From contig SSBO01000001.1 in the NCBI GenBank assembly GCA_005281725.1, positions 8,212,115-8,276,114 of the forward strand: a stretch of DNA of 64,000 nt. The letters run 5' to 3'. Of the stretch, positions 28,081 through 39,839 are shown piece by piece. Position numbers and translations under genes: made by a program. This DNA is from Wuchereria bancrofti (taxonomy: Eukaryota > Nematoda > Chromadorea > Rhabditida > Onchocercidae). Each line of letters starts with the position of its first letter. The stretch's first letter is position 1. Below the pieces are notes generated by a model, which saw only the letters and a program-made list of their open reading frames with translations, was not told the DNA's origin and did no database searches.

Positions 28081-31000
28081 ATGACACAGTTTTTGCCGGA
28101 TAATTTGTTGGCCTTGTTTGAAGCACGACCACCATTACCGTATAAACCACCACCCGATGATTTACTTATTGACCGGAAGCGACCGAAAATGTCTGGTTTA
28201 TCCGAATACATTCATCTTTTCGAGGTATGTTTCTGCATTGTAAGATGATAGTTAATTCTGTAGAGATATTCGAGACCTGATTTGATTTCATCTTCTAGTT
28301 TCATACAAATTATAGCAGTTGTTTCCGAATTATGAGGCAGTTATATCATATTAACATATATGAACTTTACTTTAAGTAAAACATTAAAATGAAGAAGTAA
28401 TAATCTGAAGAAGTAAAACTGAAAAAGTAATAATCGTAATATTATATTTTTTATATGACTAATTCTTTTATACATCCTCAAAGAGAACCTCCATTAATGG
28501 TTATATTAATAATCTCTTACAAACCTGATGCACAATAAATGGTATAAGATGGTGTTTATACTTTTTTATAGGACCCTAAGGATACGCCACCAAAGCCAGT
28601 CTATGAAACGAAGGAAGAAAGACGGGCTCGACGGGTTAGTAAAATATATTTCTGGATTCGAAACAATTAAGTCATTTGCATATTCCTTTGATCTTTTTTG
28701 ATTGGATAAATAACAAGATTGCAGAAAGATTTAGATGAAAAGATTCTAACTTTTCAAGATACTTCAGAAGATGAAATTTTAGAGATGTAGAAAAGTTTGT
28801 CCTTCAATTTTCTGAGATATTGGATTGCAGTGTTCTCTATTTCCGTAGGAAAAAATAAATACGATCATCTTTTAATAGCAACTGCACATCACCTTTGTAT
28901 GTTTATTGCAGCGAAAAGAAAAAGAAGAATTGTTGGCATATAAGATTGAACAAGGCATTGCTACATGTATGTTACGTTTTTTTTTTTTAATTTTCCATAT
29001 TATTAATTATTGATTTCATTATTTCGATTGCAGAAGCTTATTTTTACCTTTTTATTGGAAACTTTCAATTTTTAAACTTTTATAATTTTTAAGCTTTTGT
29101 AATTGTAACTGTAGTTCTCCTGTTTCAGGGAATCCAGCTCAAAATCCAAGTGCAACCGCCGATCCGTATAAGACTTTGTTTGTAGCTCGAATAGTAAGTC
29201 GTTAATACAGTATTATTTTTTTCTGAATTACTAAACCGTTTTAAACAAATATATGAAATAAACAAAAAATTACCAAGAACGAAATGATTTTCGGTATCAT
29301 TTAATTCGGTCTTAATTTTATATGTACTGTAATCCGAAGTTTATTTGCTTATTATGAGGCTAGTGTGTAAACAGTTTATCGTTCATAGTTTTGCAAGTAT
29401 CGCTCCGAGTTCTAAACTGCTGTGAAATAATGAAATAAAACTACATCAAAAATTTTCTCATGCATGTAATTTTTTCTTCACTAATAATTTTTCTTTGCTT
29501 ATCCTCACTTTTTTATGATACGAAGGAAATTTCTTTGGTGCATTATAGTTTATCTTTGTGTTCAGACTACAAAGTAGGTTCTTTTTTTTTTTGTATTCAG
29601 AATTATGAAACATCGGAATCGAAACTTCGACGAGAATTTGAACAATTTGGGAAGATCACACGTGTAAGTAAAATTCATTCATTATGAGTATTAATAAGTC
29701 CGGAATTCAAAAAAACCTGCTGTGCAAAAAGTGCAGAATTATTATATGCTTTATAAGATTTCCTCCTGAAATTTTTTAGTATTGATTAGCTAATGATCAG
29801 TGTTGTCATATGTTACTGGTTTTTGGATGAACAAACTTGTGTTTGCACCATAGCGTTCGTATATTTATTGTTAACATTCCATGTGAAGTTTACTAAGTGA
29901 TCTAGTCAATAACGACTAGTGACGATCGGCGAAAACAAATTTCAGCTAGCTTTGGTTCATGATAAAAATGGAAAACCACGAGGTTATGCCTTTATCGAAT
30001 ATCAACATAAAGAATCGATGTCAGGTAATTTTCTAAATTTATTTATGAAAATACTGAAGTGTTTTAATGACGGTAAGTCAATTGCTTTGTTGAAAATTTT
30101 GGTACTATGGGTAGATAATAATTGTATTGTCAAATTTTTCTTACATTTCGTACATTCATTAACTTTTGCGGACTAAGGTATTGGTTTGGCTTGGATGTTT
30201 AAGTTTGCTCAGTTTTTTTGAACGTGATTTTTACACATTGAATCTGTAGACTGTAGAAAGTTCAGATATGAATGCAAAATAAAATCTAGCTAATCTTTGT
30301 TCTTTTAAAGTAGTTTATTTTTATTGAAATGCCGCTTTATTCTTCCTTTTTTAAACCACTCTTGTTCTGTTTTTTTCCTTGCAGTATTTAGCTGGTTTTC
30401 TTGTAAATTATACGGCCTTATTAGAATTGTCTTAATCTTATAGTACAATCCAATCGACATATTACATTTAATTTTTCTTTGACAGTATGAACCAACTTTT
30501 GATGACACCTGAACAGATACTCTTTCAACCGTCTCTCGCATGACCTAACTTGACATATGGGTTGAACAGTGCTGTATAGTAAAAGGTAACAATACTGGGT
30601 CACGTTATGTGATGCAGTTGCTGTTGTAATTCTTTGAGCAATATCATGCATCTTTCCTACTGAAAAAAAAAAATGAAATTACTTCTGAGATAATTCTGGC
30701 GGATTATTAGTGAAGGAGAGGGATTATTTCTTCAAATAAATTTTTAGTTATTAGGACATTTGTTATTGTTTGTTTGCAAATGGGTAAGTTACATGGTTGT
30801 GTGATATTTTGGACATGCACACCTTTCTTTCTTTCTTGGAACAACTTTTTTAATACTTCTTTTTTGGAAATCTACGAAAACTTATGGTGCTGTATTTGCA
30901 GAAGGGCAGCATTCGCTTTGAATGGTCGTGCCTGTCTCTTGAATGCACACATATATCAGCCATGGGTTTGTTTCTAAACACTGTGATGAGTCGTCTAAAT

Positions 31001-33138
31001 TTCACACGATTTTTGAAACAGAAGTTTTGAAGTTAAAAAAAGGAAAAACAAAAATAATAAAGTACATAACAGTATACGACTCACACAGAAAAATGGTTAA
31101 GAAAACCTGAAACTGGCGCAAGATTGCAGAGCGTTTTTGCCATGGTTTGTTTTAAGTGCGGTAAGGCTCTGTGTGTATGTGTGTGTGTGTATGTGTGTAT
31201 ATGTAAGTATATATATTTAAAAAATTAGAAGTAAAGCAAAACTAATAACTAGCAAACTTTATTCTGAAACTGATTGAGGCTGCCAGAAGAATATTTCAAA
31301 ACGAAGGTTTATACATGGATGAAAGAATGACATTTTGAAATTAGTGGATGAGGGGGCATCTCTGTAATATCATCAAACTATTAAGCATGTAGAGATTTAT
31401 TCATCGGAGTACCTATCCAAATCAGAAGATTGGGGTATGTGACCTACTGCCTTGTACTTGTTGTTTAATATTATTACTTAGATGGTATAGCTGGCAGCTT
31501 CATTTTTTTTACTAGTATGGATATGTAACAGTTTATTTATTGTTTAATTTTACTTTCTACTCTGTTTATAAGCAAGAAGAAAAAAAAAACTGTTTATTAT
31601 TTGATACTAAAGGCGGGTAAGTTGAAAGGAGTAAGTTGTGTGGGTAAGTTTTCACGTGGACGCATGCTTCTCCAATTGGCACATGCTTTTCATCTAGCAG
31701 ATATTATTGTCATATTGTCATTAACGTACATTTAAAGGTAAGCTGGGTGAGTTCCTTTGAGTAGCAATAACTTGCATGATGTTAAGTAAGGTAAAGCTAA
31801 TGTCAGTAGTTGTTATTTGGACTAGAGATTGGAAAACCTTTTTTGGTTTTTTCGGCAGCAGACTATTTCTTCCAACAAGGAATTACATATCACTGAATTT
31901 GATGGTGATTGATGCAGAAAATGATTATCTATTCTGACAGAATATAGACTATTGCAGATACAGCGTTATGTGCTGTTTACCAATTATCCACTAATAAATT
32001 GTTTTTAGAAGCTTACAAAAAAGCTGATGGCATGAAAATTGATGGACGACGGGTGGTTGTTGATTATGAACGTGGTCGTACACAGAAATCTTGGTTGCCA
32101 CGACGGCTTGGTATGTTTATTATCGCGCAAGTTTACAAAATGTAACAGTTATAAACATAACTGATTTTGGAATTTTGATCTATTTTATTCACAGGCTTTG
32201 GCATGTTTATTCACAAGAAATAAATGTTAGTGATTCGAACGATTTGCATGCAATTTTAGCTTTTTTTCGTCAATGATACAAATTAAAAAGTTTATATATA
32301 TATATAAATGCTTTGTACGAATTTGGAGTTTAAAATCCTGAAATTATACCATCACATAGTAATAGAGTTGATACCATTTCTAGGTGGTGGTAAAGGTGAT
32401 ACACGACGTCTTCGTGAATCGAAAGCTGTGCTAGAAGCAGCTGCATTAGAAATGGCTCATGAAGACCGTGATCATCGATCTTCATCCACCCATCGCTCAT
32501 ACTCACATGATCGCGATCGGGAACATAATGGTACAGTTTCGAATTCAAGGCGTCACAGTCGTAGTCGTGATCGTGATCGTGATAGAGAACGTGATCGAGA
32601 TTCAAGACGGTCAGTTTTTAATGTTTAATTAATACTATTATATTTATTTTATCTTCCTAACTGAGAAACTGTAAGCATAATTTTGATTTTTAATATAGTA
32701 AATCAGTAATGTTTTTTTTTTGCCTGCTATGTTTCGTACGTTACAAACAAAGTGAACAAAGCGCAAAAAACTTGTTATTTGAGAGGTAGAATATATTTTT
32801 TATGTTTTATCAACAAATTAATGGTCAAAGTGTTTTTCTAATTGTAATGCTTAATATTTATATTGACTTCAAAAGATTACTTAAAGTATTTTGGGATGTA
32901 TAAAGTACAACTTATATATATGTATGATTTTTCAACAACGAACTAATGTGAAATTAATAATACCTGATGTACAATTGATGTGTTAACATACATTTCTTTA
33001 CATGTTTAAGGAAATGCAACAAGACATTTTAGGTACGATGATCATCGTTCGTCACGTGACGGTCGAGGCGATGGTGATCGGGACCGTGAATATCGTGATC
33101 GAGATAGAGGTCGTGATTATGATCGTCGACGCCATTGA
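28081..33138 (+). CDS. snrp-70: U1 small nuclear ribonucleoprotein 70 kDa (U1-70K)
   Basis: Core U1 snRNP protein that binds stem-loop I of U1 snRNA and acts in 5' splice-site recognition in the nucleus. Nine exons: 28081-28224, 28572-28634, 28912-28966, 29129-29193, 29601-29663, 29946-30024, 32009-32110, 32384-32609 and 33033-33138. Phases close, giving 300 aa. The N-terminus starts [20 protein letters not shown], as in animal U1-70K. The RRM spans about residues 83-170, with RNP-like TLFVARI and RGYAFIEY, then [27 protein letters not shown] and an Arg/Asp/Ser-rich tail ending RRRH. The seventh exon continues the phase directly from the sixth across a 2-kb intron. The last acceptor is ATTTTAG at 33032, because the upstream AAG would run into a stop. 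The end is convergent with the first TTR gene, and a partial duplicate lies at 42534-43668. Confidence 0.95.
30486..30585 (+). other. Candidate cassette (poison) exon in U1-70K intron 6
   Basis: A strong acceptor (TTTCTTTGACAG, ending 30485) and a donor (AAAAG|GTAACA, exon end 30585) bracket 100 nt of GC-richer sequence inside the 2-kb intron 6. Joined to exon 6, it would put a TGA in frame after one codon and would also shift frame. That would give a decay-triggering transcript. U1-70K is known to be autoregulated through stop-containing alternative splicing in some eukaryotes. Use of this exon here is only inferred. Confidence 0.3.
30902..30964 (+). other. Second exon-like segment in U1-70K intron 6
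   Basis: Acceptor TGTATTTGCAG (ending 30901) and donor CATGG|GTTTGT bracket about 63 nt of mixed composition. In the frame left by exon 6 it reaches TGA after six codons. It could be a second unproductive cassette exon or chance splice-like sequence. Confidence 0.2.
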
Positions 33139-33169
33139 GTTACAGGATAATTTGAGCAAGGCTTTTCGT

Positions 33170-33191
33170 TTTTTTTTTTTTTTTTTTTTTT
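33170..33191. repeat. Poly-T tract in the snrp-70 3' flank
   Basis: Twenty-two T residues begin about 30 bases after the stop codon. The duplicate copy of this region restarts inside the same tract right after the N at 42794, so the tract probably caused an assembly break. Confidence 0.9.
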
Positions 33192-33849
33192 CTTTTCTTT
33201 TTTTGTGAATTTGAAGTGTTCATTGCCATTCAAAGCAAATCATTTTAATGGTTCTCTGATTGCGCAGCAGAGCTTCTTGATCACGGTAAGTTTAGCTCAT
33301 AACGCAGCATAGCTTTGGCAAATTCCTTTTTTTTATTGTTTGAAATGAATTGTGTAATGTTTTTATGAATTGATATGAAGTTTTATTTGTCGTATTGTTC
33401 GTTTCGATGTTTATATTGATAAATTTTGGATAGATCATTGAAATTATTTTGTTTAGCAAGTCATCAGATTACATTTTGTCGGTCATTATGTCACGATTAT
33501 CGGATTTCTGCGTCCAGTAGTTTGTTAAGGTCGATGGTTGTTAGGATGATCACCTGCACATTGTAACAGATGAATTTGATAATGTATTCATTAATTTTTC
33601 TCATATTTACTTGTTACAAGGGAAATATTCATTTAAAATCATAATACATTAAATTGGATTCATAAGATTAGATTTGAAAATGTAAATTAATGAATACTTC
33701 ATATGTCTTGGTGGGCAACGGTGAAATAATAGCTGTGAAACACTACCACTATTGTTAGTTATTCCAAAATATCACAAGTTTCTCTCAAAATTCAAATTTG
33801 AATGAATTATTTCACTTAATGTAACATCATAACACGTGTCAGTGTTTTC

Positions 33850-35057
33850 TTAATGTATACAATCACGAGTTTCTCCAGCAAATTTGCCAGCCAATTCAAT
33901 TTTGCCCACATCATACCATTTCCGTGGTATTTTTGCTTCTGTGATATAACCATCTGGTATCATAATGCTGATTTTTCTTTGGCATGGCTAAAATATTAAG
34001 TGAAAATAAAATTTAGGAAAAAAGAGAGAATTTGATTTGAAGTAAGGTTCTTCTGGGACAAAAGGACATCTTTAAATATAATTTCTGAAATTAATTCATG
34101 AATGAAATGATTTTACTAAAAGTTAAGAAGTTCGTTACTGATTTGTGGATTTTCATGTTTTAATTTTTCAAATCTTATAAGCTAAGATTTTAATTGTGTA
34201 AATGAAATAATTCCATTGCCTTAATTCCATCATTGCAGTCATGGTAAATGTTGATTTTCGGATCAATTGGTGACATTTCATGTATGTAGCCGGAGAGCTC
34301 GAAATTTCCTTGCGAATCAGATTTTGTTTCACCCATGAAATCATCCATATCAATTCCTGAAATGTTTTTTATTTCTTTTTTGGCTAAAATATATTAATTT
34401 TATAGCTTTCAACATGCATTTAAAATTTTATTCATCGATTGATCTCTCCAATGATTAGTGCTATCAGATGATTTATCGATTTGCAGTTGGTGTGCATTTT
34501 GTTTCCATTCCAAAATGGGAGTAATTAAAGGTATCATTTGGAAAAACGTTCTGTTCTGCGTGATTTCAAATGAAAGATAAATGGGAAAAGGTATTTTATT
34601 GCATTCAGTAAATCATTTAATTTAATTTTTTTGACAATAGTTATAACAATATCATTGAATGATTAAATTTATCAAGTAGGATTTTACAAATTGAAGATTA
34701 CTAGTATATGTATATATCGAAGCAATCATAACAAATAGAATTTTTCATTCGTTCCATACTTTTTTTTTGGAATATTTAGTAGGCCGAATCTTGTGGTATT
34801 TCTTAAATATAGTAAAACAAATTAATTGAAATTTCTCAACTCCGTGAACCAACCTCTATCATTATCGTTTAATTTGATAAGTTGCACTAACCTCTGTCAT
34901 CATCGTATAATTTGATAAGTACCCGAGGTGCAGGTCGTCCGTTGCACATTAATGTACCTCGAACACCGGTACTTTGTACACGTCCAACTAAGCCACCAAA
35001 CGCACAAAATACGATTGGCAAACTGATTATTAAAAATAATAATAATAAACGGTACAT
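33850..35057 (-). CDS. Transthyretin-like family secreted protein, cluster gene 1
   Basis: Nematode TTR-family secreted protein, 146 aa; the family's roles are mostly unknown, though some members act in engulfment signalling or host interaction. Exons (minus strand): 35057-34892, 34356-34220 and 33987-33850, with introns in phases 1 and 0. Residues 1-18 form a signal peptide ending IVFC. Family blocks follow: GLVGRVQSTG, GTLMCNGRP, VLIKLYDDDRG, DPKINIYHDCNDGIK, PCQRKISIMIPDGY and GKIELAGKFAGETRDCIH. Apart from the signal peptide, the cysteines are C38, C96, C103 and C144. Exon 2 ends at AAG|GCAATG, a GC donor, because no usable GT is present and the exon 3 join restores CNDGIKPCQRK. The start ATG follows directly after acceptor TTTCAG. 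Convergent with snrp-70. Confidence 0.93.
34851..34882 (-). repeat. Decayed copy of the TTR gene 1 exon 1 end
   Basis: This 32-bp segment repeats 34889-34920, the end of exon 1 including its donor, with a few mismatches and a 38-bp offset. The copied AGAG|GTT donor is intact, so two tandem 5' splice sites exist. The downstream one would shift frame. Confidence 0.6.
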
Positions 35058-35066
35058 CTGAAATTT
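35058..35066 (-). promoter_or_regulatory. Acceptor directly before the TTR gene 1 start codon
   Basis: On the minus strand the sequence reads AAATTTCAG|ATG. The acceptor touches the ATG, so a spliced leader added here would leave no gene-encoded 5' UTR. This is typical of trans-spliced nematode mRNAs; usage is inferred. Confidence 0.5.
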
Positions 35067-35240
35067 CTTTTTTTTTCACTAAATATTAAAATTTCTTGAA
35101 TTATGTACCATTAAGTTGAGAAATTTTTTAATACAAAAATTTTGCATTGGAAAGAATAAATGCAAAAGCATTTTGTAATGCGATAGCTATAAAAAATTTG
35201 ATAAATGAAAAAAATTTTTTTAAGAAAAAAAGAAAAGAGA

Positions 35241-37049
35241 TAGCGAATCGTTTGACAGTGTTTAACAAAAATGACATGTTATATAATGTGCAATCAATTG
35301 GTTAAAAAAAAAAATTCACAATCTTCATACTGGTTTTTCAAATCAAAAATTTTTCGCTGTTAAAAAAGTTTAAATTTAAAAGTAGAAGAAAATAAAAAAG
35401 AAAAAAGGGAATTTTTTTCAAAAAAAAGTAACAAAAAGTAAAAATAACTACATTTTTTGTTAACATTCAAAGATTATTGTTCATCATTAGATTGAATACT
35501 TAATAAATGCAAAAAAAAAAAGTTTTTAAAGATATTTCAACTTTAATCACGTATTAATGTTATGAATAGCTATCAAAGTTTGAACTTAACATGATAACAT
35601 TGAAAACATAGGAAATTGGAGAAACAGTTGGAAAGAGAGTAAACGTAAGAGATGGCTGTTGCTCATAACATTTCGAGCATTTCAAATTTTGAATCACATA
35701 ACAACAGTTGTTCCACAATCAGTCATGCCACCGTGAATTATCCTTTATGTAACAGACAAAATGCATTGATGAAATGATCGGATCGTCTGTGATGACAAAG
35801 AGGGTTACCTATCTGATATTAATCTGTTATTATGATATAAGCATTCATTATTAGTAATAATAACAAGCAAAAAAAAAAATGACAACAATAATAGCGATAA
35901 TGATAATAATTAATAATAGCAGTAATAATGATAATTAATAATAATAATGATAATAATAATAATAAATATTTCATCAATAGTTATGATAATGATTACCCAA
36001 TTTGTTTACTGCAATAAATTGAACTTATCTATAAGTACGAATAACCCACTTCAATGATTCTCATTAAAAATTTTAAAACAGATTAAAATTGTGAAATTTG
36101 ATTAAAATCTAAAACTAATTTTAAACTTCTATCTGATGTTTTTTATATCTATTAATCATATAATTACTAAATTATATGTAATTATATTTACATATAATGA
36201 AAAAAGGGATATAGCAATAAAAAATTTGTCAACTAATATTTTCAGCAGTAAAACTGTTTGTAACTAAATTGTAATAATTTTGGATTTGTATATGTTTTTT
36301 TGAATTTATTTTTTGTAGGTTTGTTGTTTAAATTTTTAATAATATAATATAAAAGAAAATATTAATGTAGTGAATATTTTATTTTCATTATCAATTTACT
36401 CAAAACAAATGTTAATGGTAGAGCATATTCAAACAAATATATGAAATGTCGTCATGAATTATATTTTCATACTTTTCATTTTTCTTTCACCCATTTTCTC
36501 TTCCTTTTTTGATTTTAAATTTGTTGAAAAAAAAGTGTTGAATTTAGCAACACTGAATTTTATCCTTTTTTTCTCAACACTTGAATACCAATTAAATTCA
36601 TAAATACCAAATTTATATACATATATATATATATATTAGAGCAAAATATTTTCATACAAACACTATCATTCTTTAACTTAAAATTATTCAACATGTTTTT
36701 TTTATTTATTTTTTTATTTTTTGTCTAATTAATTCATAAAATTATAAATTTTGATCAAAATGTTTTTGTCAAAATTTTATTTTGAATAGTTTATTTTTTG
36801 AATAATAAAAAAAGCTCTCTTTTTCTTACTTTTTCCGAACAATTTATTGGAAAAAAACTTTTTTTTTCAATTCTTTAATTTATTATTTTACAAAAAAATA
36901 TCAAATGAACACATTTTTTTACATAAAATGTGAATGAATATTTTTTGGTCTATTCTGAAATGGAAAATTAAGTGGAATTAATTCATACAATTGAAAAATA
37001 AAATGATCCATTTCTTTCTTTCTCTCCCTCTCTTCCAATCTTTTCATTT
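35241..37049. repeat. 1,809-bp duplicated block, first copy (likely assembly overlap)
   Basis: Apparently identical to 37051-38859, including A runs and ATA/TA microsatellites, and separated from it only by one N at 37050. It is intergenic between TTR genes 1 and 2 and non-coding. Perfect identity across unstable simple repeats with an N at the junction points to two contigs joined end to end without merging their overlap. Confidence 0.9.
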
Positions 37050-37050
37050 N
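37050..37050. other. Single-N assembly gap 1
   Basis: An N base marks a scaffold join exactly at the boundary between the two identical 1,809-bp blocks. Confidence 0.95.
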
Positions 37051-38859
37051 TAGCGAATCGTTTGACAGTGTTTAACAAAAATGACATGTTATATAATGTG
37101 CAATCAATTGGTTAAAAAAAAAAATTCACAATCTTCATACTGGTTTTTCAAATCAAAAATTTTTCGCTGTTAAAAAAGTTTAAATTTAAAAGTAGAAGAA
37201 AATAAAAAAGAAAAAAGGGAATTTTTTTCAAAAAAAAGTAACAAAAAGTAAAAATAACTACATTTTTTGTTAACATTCAAAGATTATTGTTCATCATTAG
37301 ATTGAATACTTAATAAATGCAAAAAAAAAAAGTTTTTAAAGATATTTCAACTTTAATCACGTATTAATGTTATGAATAGCTATCAAAGTTTGAACTTAAC
37401 ATGATAACATTGAAAACATAGGAAATTGGAGAAACAGTTGGAAAGAGAGTAAACGTAAGAGATGGCTGTTGCTCATAACATTTCGAGCATTTCAAATTTT
37501 GAATCACATAACAACAGTTGTTCCACAATCAGTCATGCCACCGTGAATTATCCTTTATGTAACAGACAAAATGCATTGATGAAATGATCGGATCGTCTGT
37601 GATGACAAAGAGGGTTACCTATCTGATATTAATCTGTTATTATGATATAAGCATTCATTATTAGTAATAATAACAAGCAAAAAAAAAAATGACAACAATA
37701 ATAGCGATAATGATAATAATTAATAATAGCAGTAATAATGATAATTAATAATAATAATGATAATAATAATAATAAATATTTCATCAATAGTTATGATAAT
37801 GATTACCCAATTTGTTTACTGCAATAAATTGAACTTATCTATAAGTACGAATAACCCACTTCAATGATTCTCATTAAAAATTTTAAAACAGATTAAAATT
37901 GTGAAATTTGATTAAAATCTAAAACTAATTTTAAACTTCTATCTGATGTTTTTTATATCTATTAATCATATAATTACTAAATTATATGTAATTATATTTA
38001 CATATAATGAAAAAAGGGATATAGCAATAAAAAATTTGTCAACTAATATTTTCAGCAGTAAAACTGTTTGTAACTAAATTGTAATAATTTTGGATTTGTA
38101 TATGTTTTTTTGAATTTATTTTTTGTAGGTTTGTTGTTTAAATTTTTAATAATATAATATAAAAGAAAATATTAATGTAGTGAATATTTTATTTTCATTA
38201 TCAATTTACTCAAAACAAATGTTAATGGTAGAGCATATTCAAACAAATATATGAAATGTCGTCATGAATTATATTTTCATACTTTTCATTTTTCTTTCAC
38301 CCATTTTCTCTTCCTTTTTTGATTTTAAATTTGTTGAAAAAAAAGTGTTGAATTTAGCAACACTGAATTTTATCCTTTTTTTCTCAACACTTGAATACCA
38401 ATTAAATTCATAAATACCAAATTTATATACATATATATATATATATTAGAGCAAAATATTTTCATACAAACACTATCATTCTTTAACTTAAAATTATTCA
38501 ACATGTTTTTTTTATTTATTTTTTTATTTTTTGTCTAATTAATTCATAAAATTATAAATTTTGATCAAAATGTTTTTGTCAAAATTTTATTTTGAATAGT
38601 TTATTTTTTGAATAATAAAAAAAGCTCTCTTTTTCTTACTTTTTCCGAACAATTTATTGGAAAAAAACTTTTTTTTTCAATTCTTTAATTTATTATTTTA
38701 CAAAAAAATATCAAATGAACACATTTTTTTACATAAAATGTGAATGAATATTTTTTGGTCTATTCTGAAATGGAAAATTAAGTGGAATTAATTCATACAA
38801 TTGAAAAATAAAATGATCCATTTCTTTCTTTCTCTCCCTCTCTTCCAATCTTTTCATTT
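37051..38859. repeat. 1,809-bp duplicated block, second copy (likely assembly overlap)
   Basis: Second copy of 35241-37049 at a constant offset of 1,810 bases. Only one copy probably exists in the genome. In that case the true spacing between TTR genes 1 and 2 is about 2.06 kb, and later coordinates are inflated by 1.81 kb. Confidence 0.9.
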
Positions 38860-38926
38860 TATCATATCATTACAGCAATAATCTAATAAATGATGTGATT
38901 AAGATGATAATGATACAATCGACATT

Positions 38927-39839
38927 CTAATGTATGCAATCACGTGTTTCACCGTTATATTTACCTGCCAACTCAATTGTTCCAACATCATAAAGTTTTG
39001 TTGGTGCATTACCAATAGCAATATAATCATCCGGTATCATAATACTGATTTTGCGTTGACAAGGCTGCAATAACTTATTTTACCTTATCATTTTTATTAT
39101 CATCTTAAACCAAAAAATTTCGTCGCAAAATATGTATTACAAAACTTTAAATAAATAAGTGAACATCTTTTTTTTTTAAATTTCAAATTTCCCAAAAAAA
39201 GAAACATTATTTTTTAAAAATCTCAAATTCTTTAACGTTTTCATTCTTTGATGAAAAATTTCAAAAATATTGCATCTAATTTTTTGTTTCTTTTTGTATA
39301 ATTTAATAAATTTGCAAAAATGATAATTTAATGCATACCCACCAACCATCGTTACAATCATGATAAATGTTTATTTTAGGATCAATTGGTGTTACTTCAG
39401 CATTCCTTCCAGTAATTTCAAAAAATCCGCGTGAATCGGTAACTGTTTCACCCATAAAATCATCAAAATCCAAACCTATAAAAATTATTGCAAATAAATA
39501 ATAAACGAATAAAGTTAATGTTATCTTTCCAATTTAAATGAAAACATGTTATTACTGTTGTTTTCAAAGATTTAATTGATTATTTACAAGAAAAACATAA
39601 AAATATTACTGTAAGATTTAATATTTATTTGTTTGTTGTTTACGTTTTGTTGAGATATATGTTAAATTGTTACCTCTGTCATCATCGTACAGCTTAATTA
39701 GTACACCACTTTCGGGTACTCCATTACACATCAGGTAACCTTTAGCACCTGCAGATTGTGTTCGTCCAACTAAACCACCAGCTGCGCCATAGATTGATGG
39801 TATTAGAAATGTTGTCAATAACAAAATTTGTCGTATCAT
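38927..39839 (-). CDS. Transthyretin-like family secreted protein, cluster gene 2
   Basis: Second TTR-family gene, 146 aa, with the same layout and intron phases as its neighbours. Exons (minus strand): 39839-39674, 39475-39339 and 39064-38927. The signal peptide is MIRQILLLTTFLIPSIYG. It is followed by GGLVGRTQSAGAKGYLMCNG, VLIKLYDDDRG, DDFMGETVTDSRG, IDPKINIYHDCNDGWW, PCQRKISIMIPDDYI and GTIELAGKYNGETRDCIH. Donor 2 is a normal GT (TGGTGG|GTATGC), unlike gene 1. Cysteine positions are conserved with genes 1 and 3. Probably secreted; paralogous to its neighbours by tandem duplication. Confidence 0.94.

Noticed and set aside
30305..30651. Two overlapping minus-strand open frames in snrp-70 intron 6, considered as a nested gene or transposon
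   Set aside because: No domain, terminal repeats or splice support; the GC-richer composition is better explained by candidate cassette exons.
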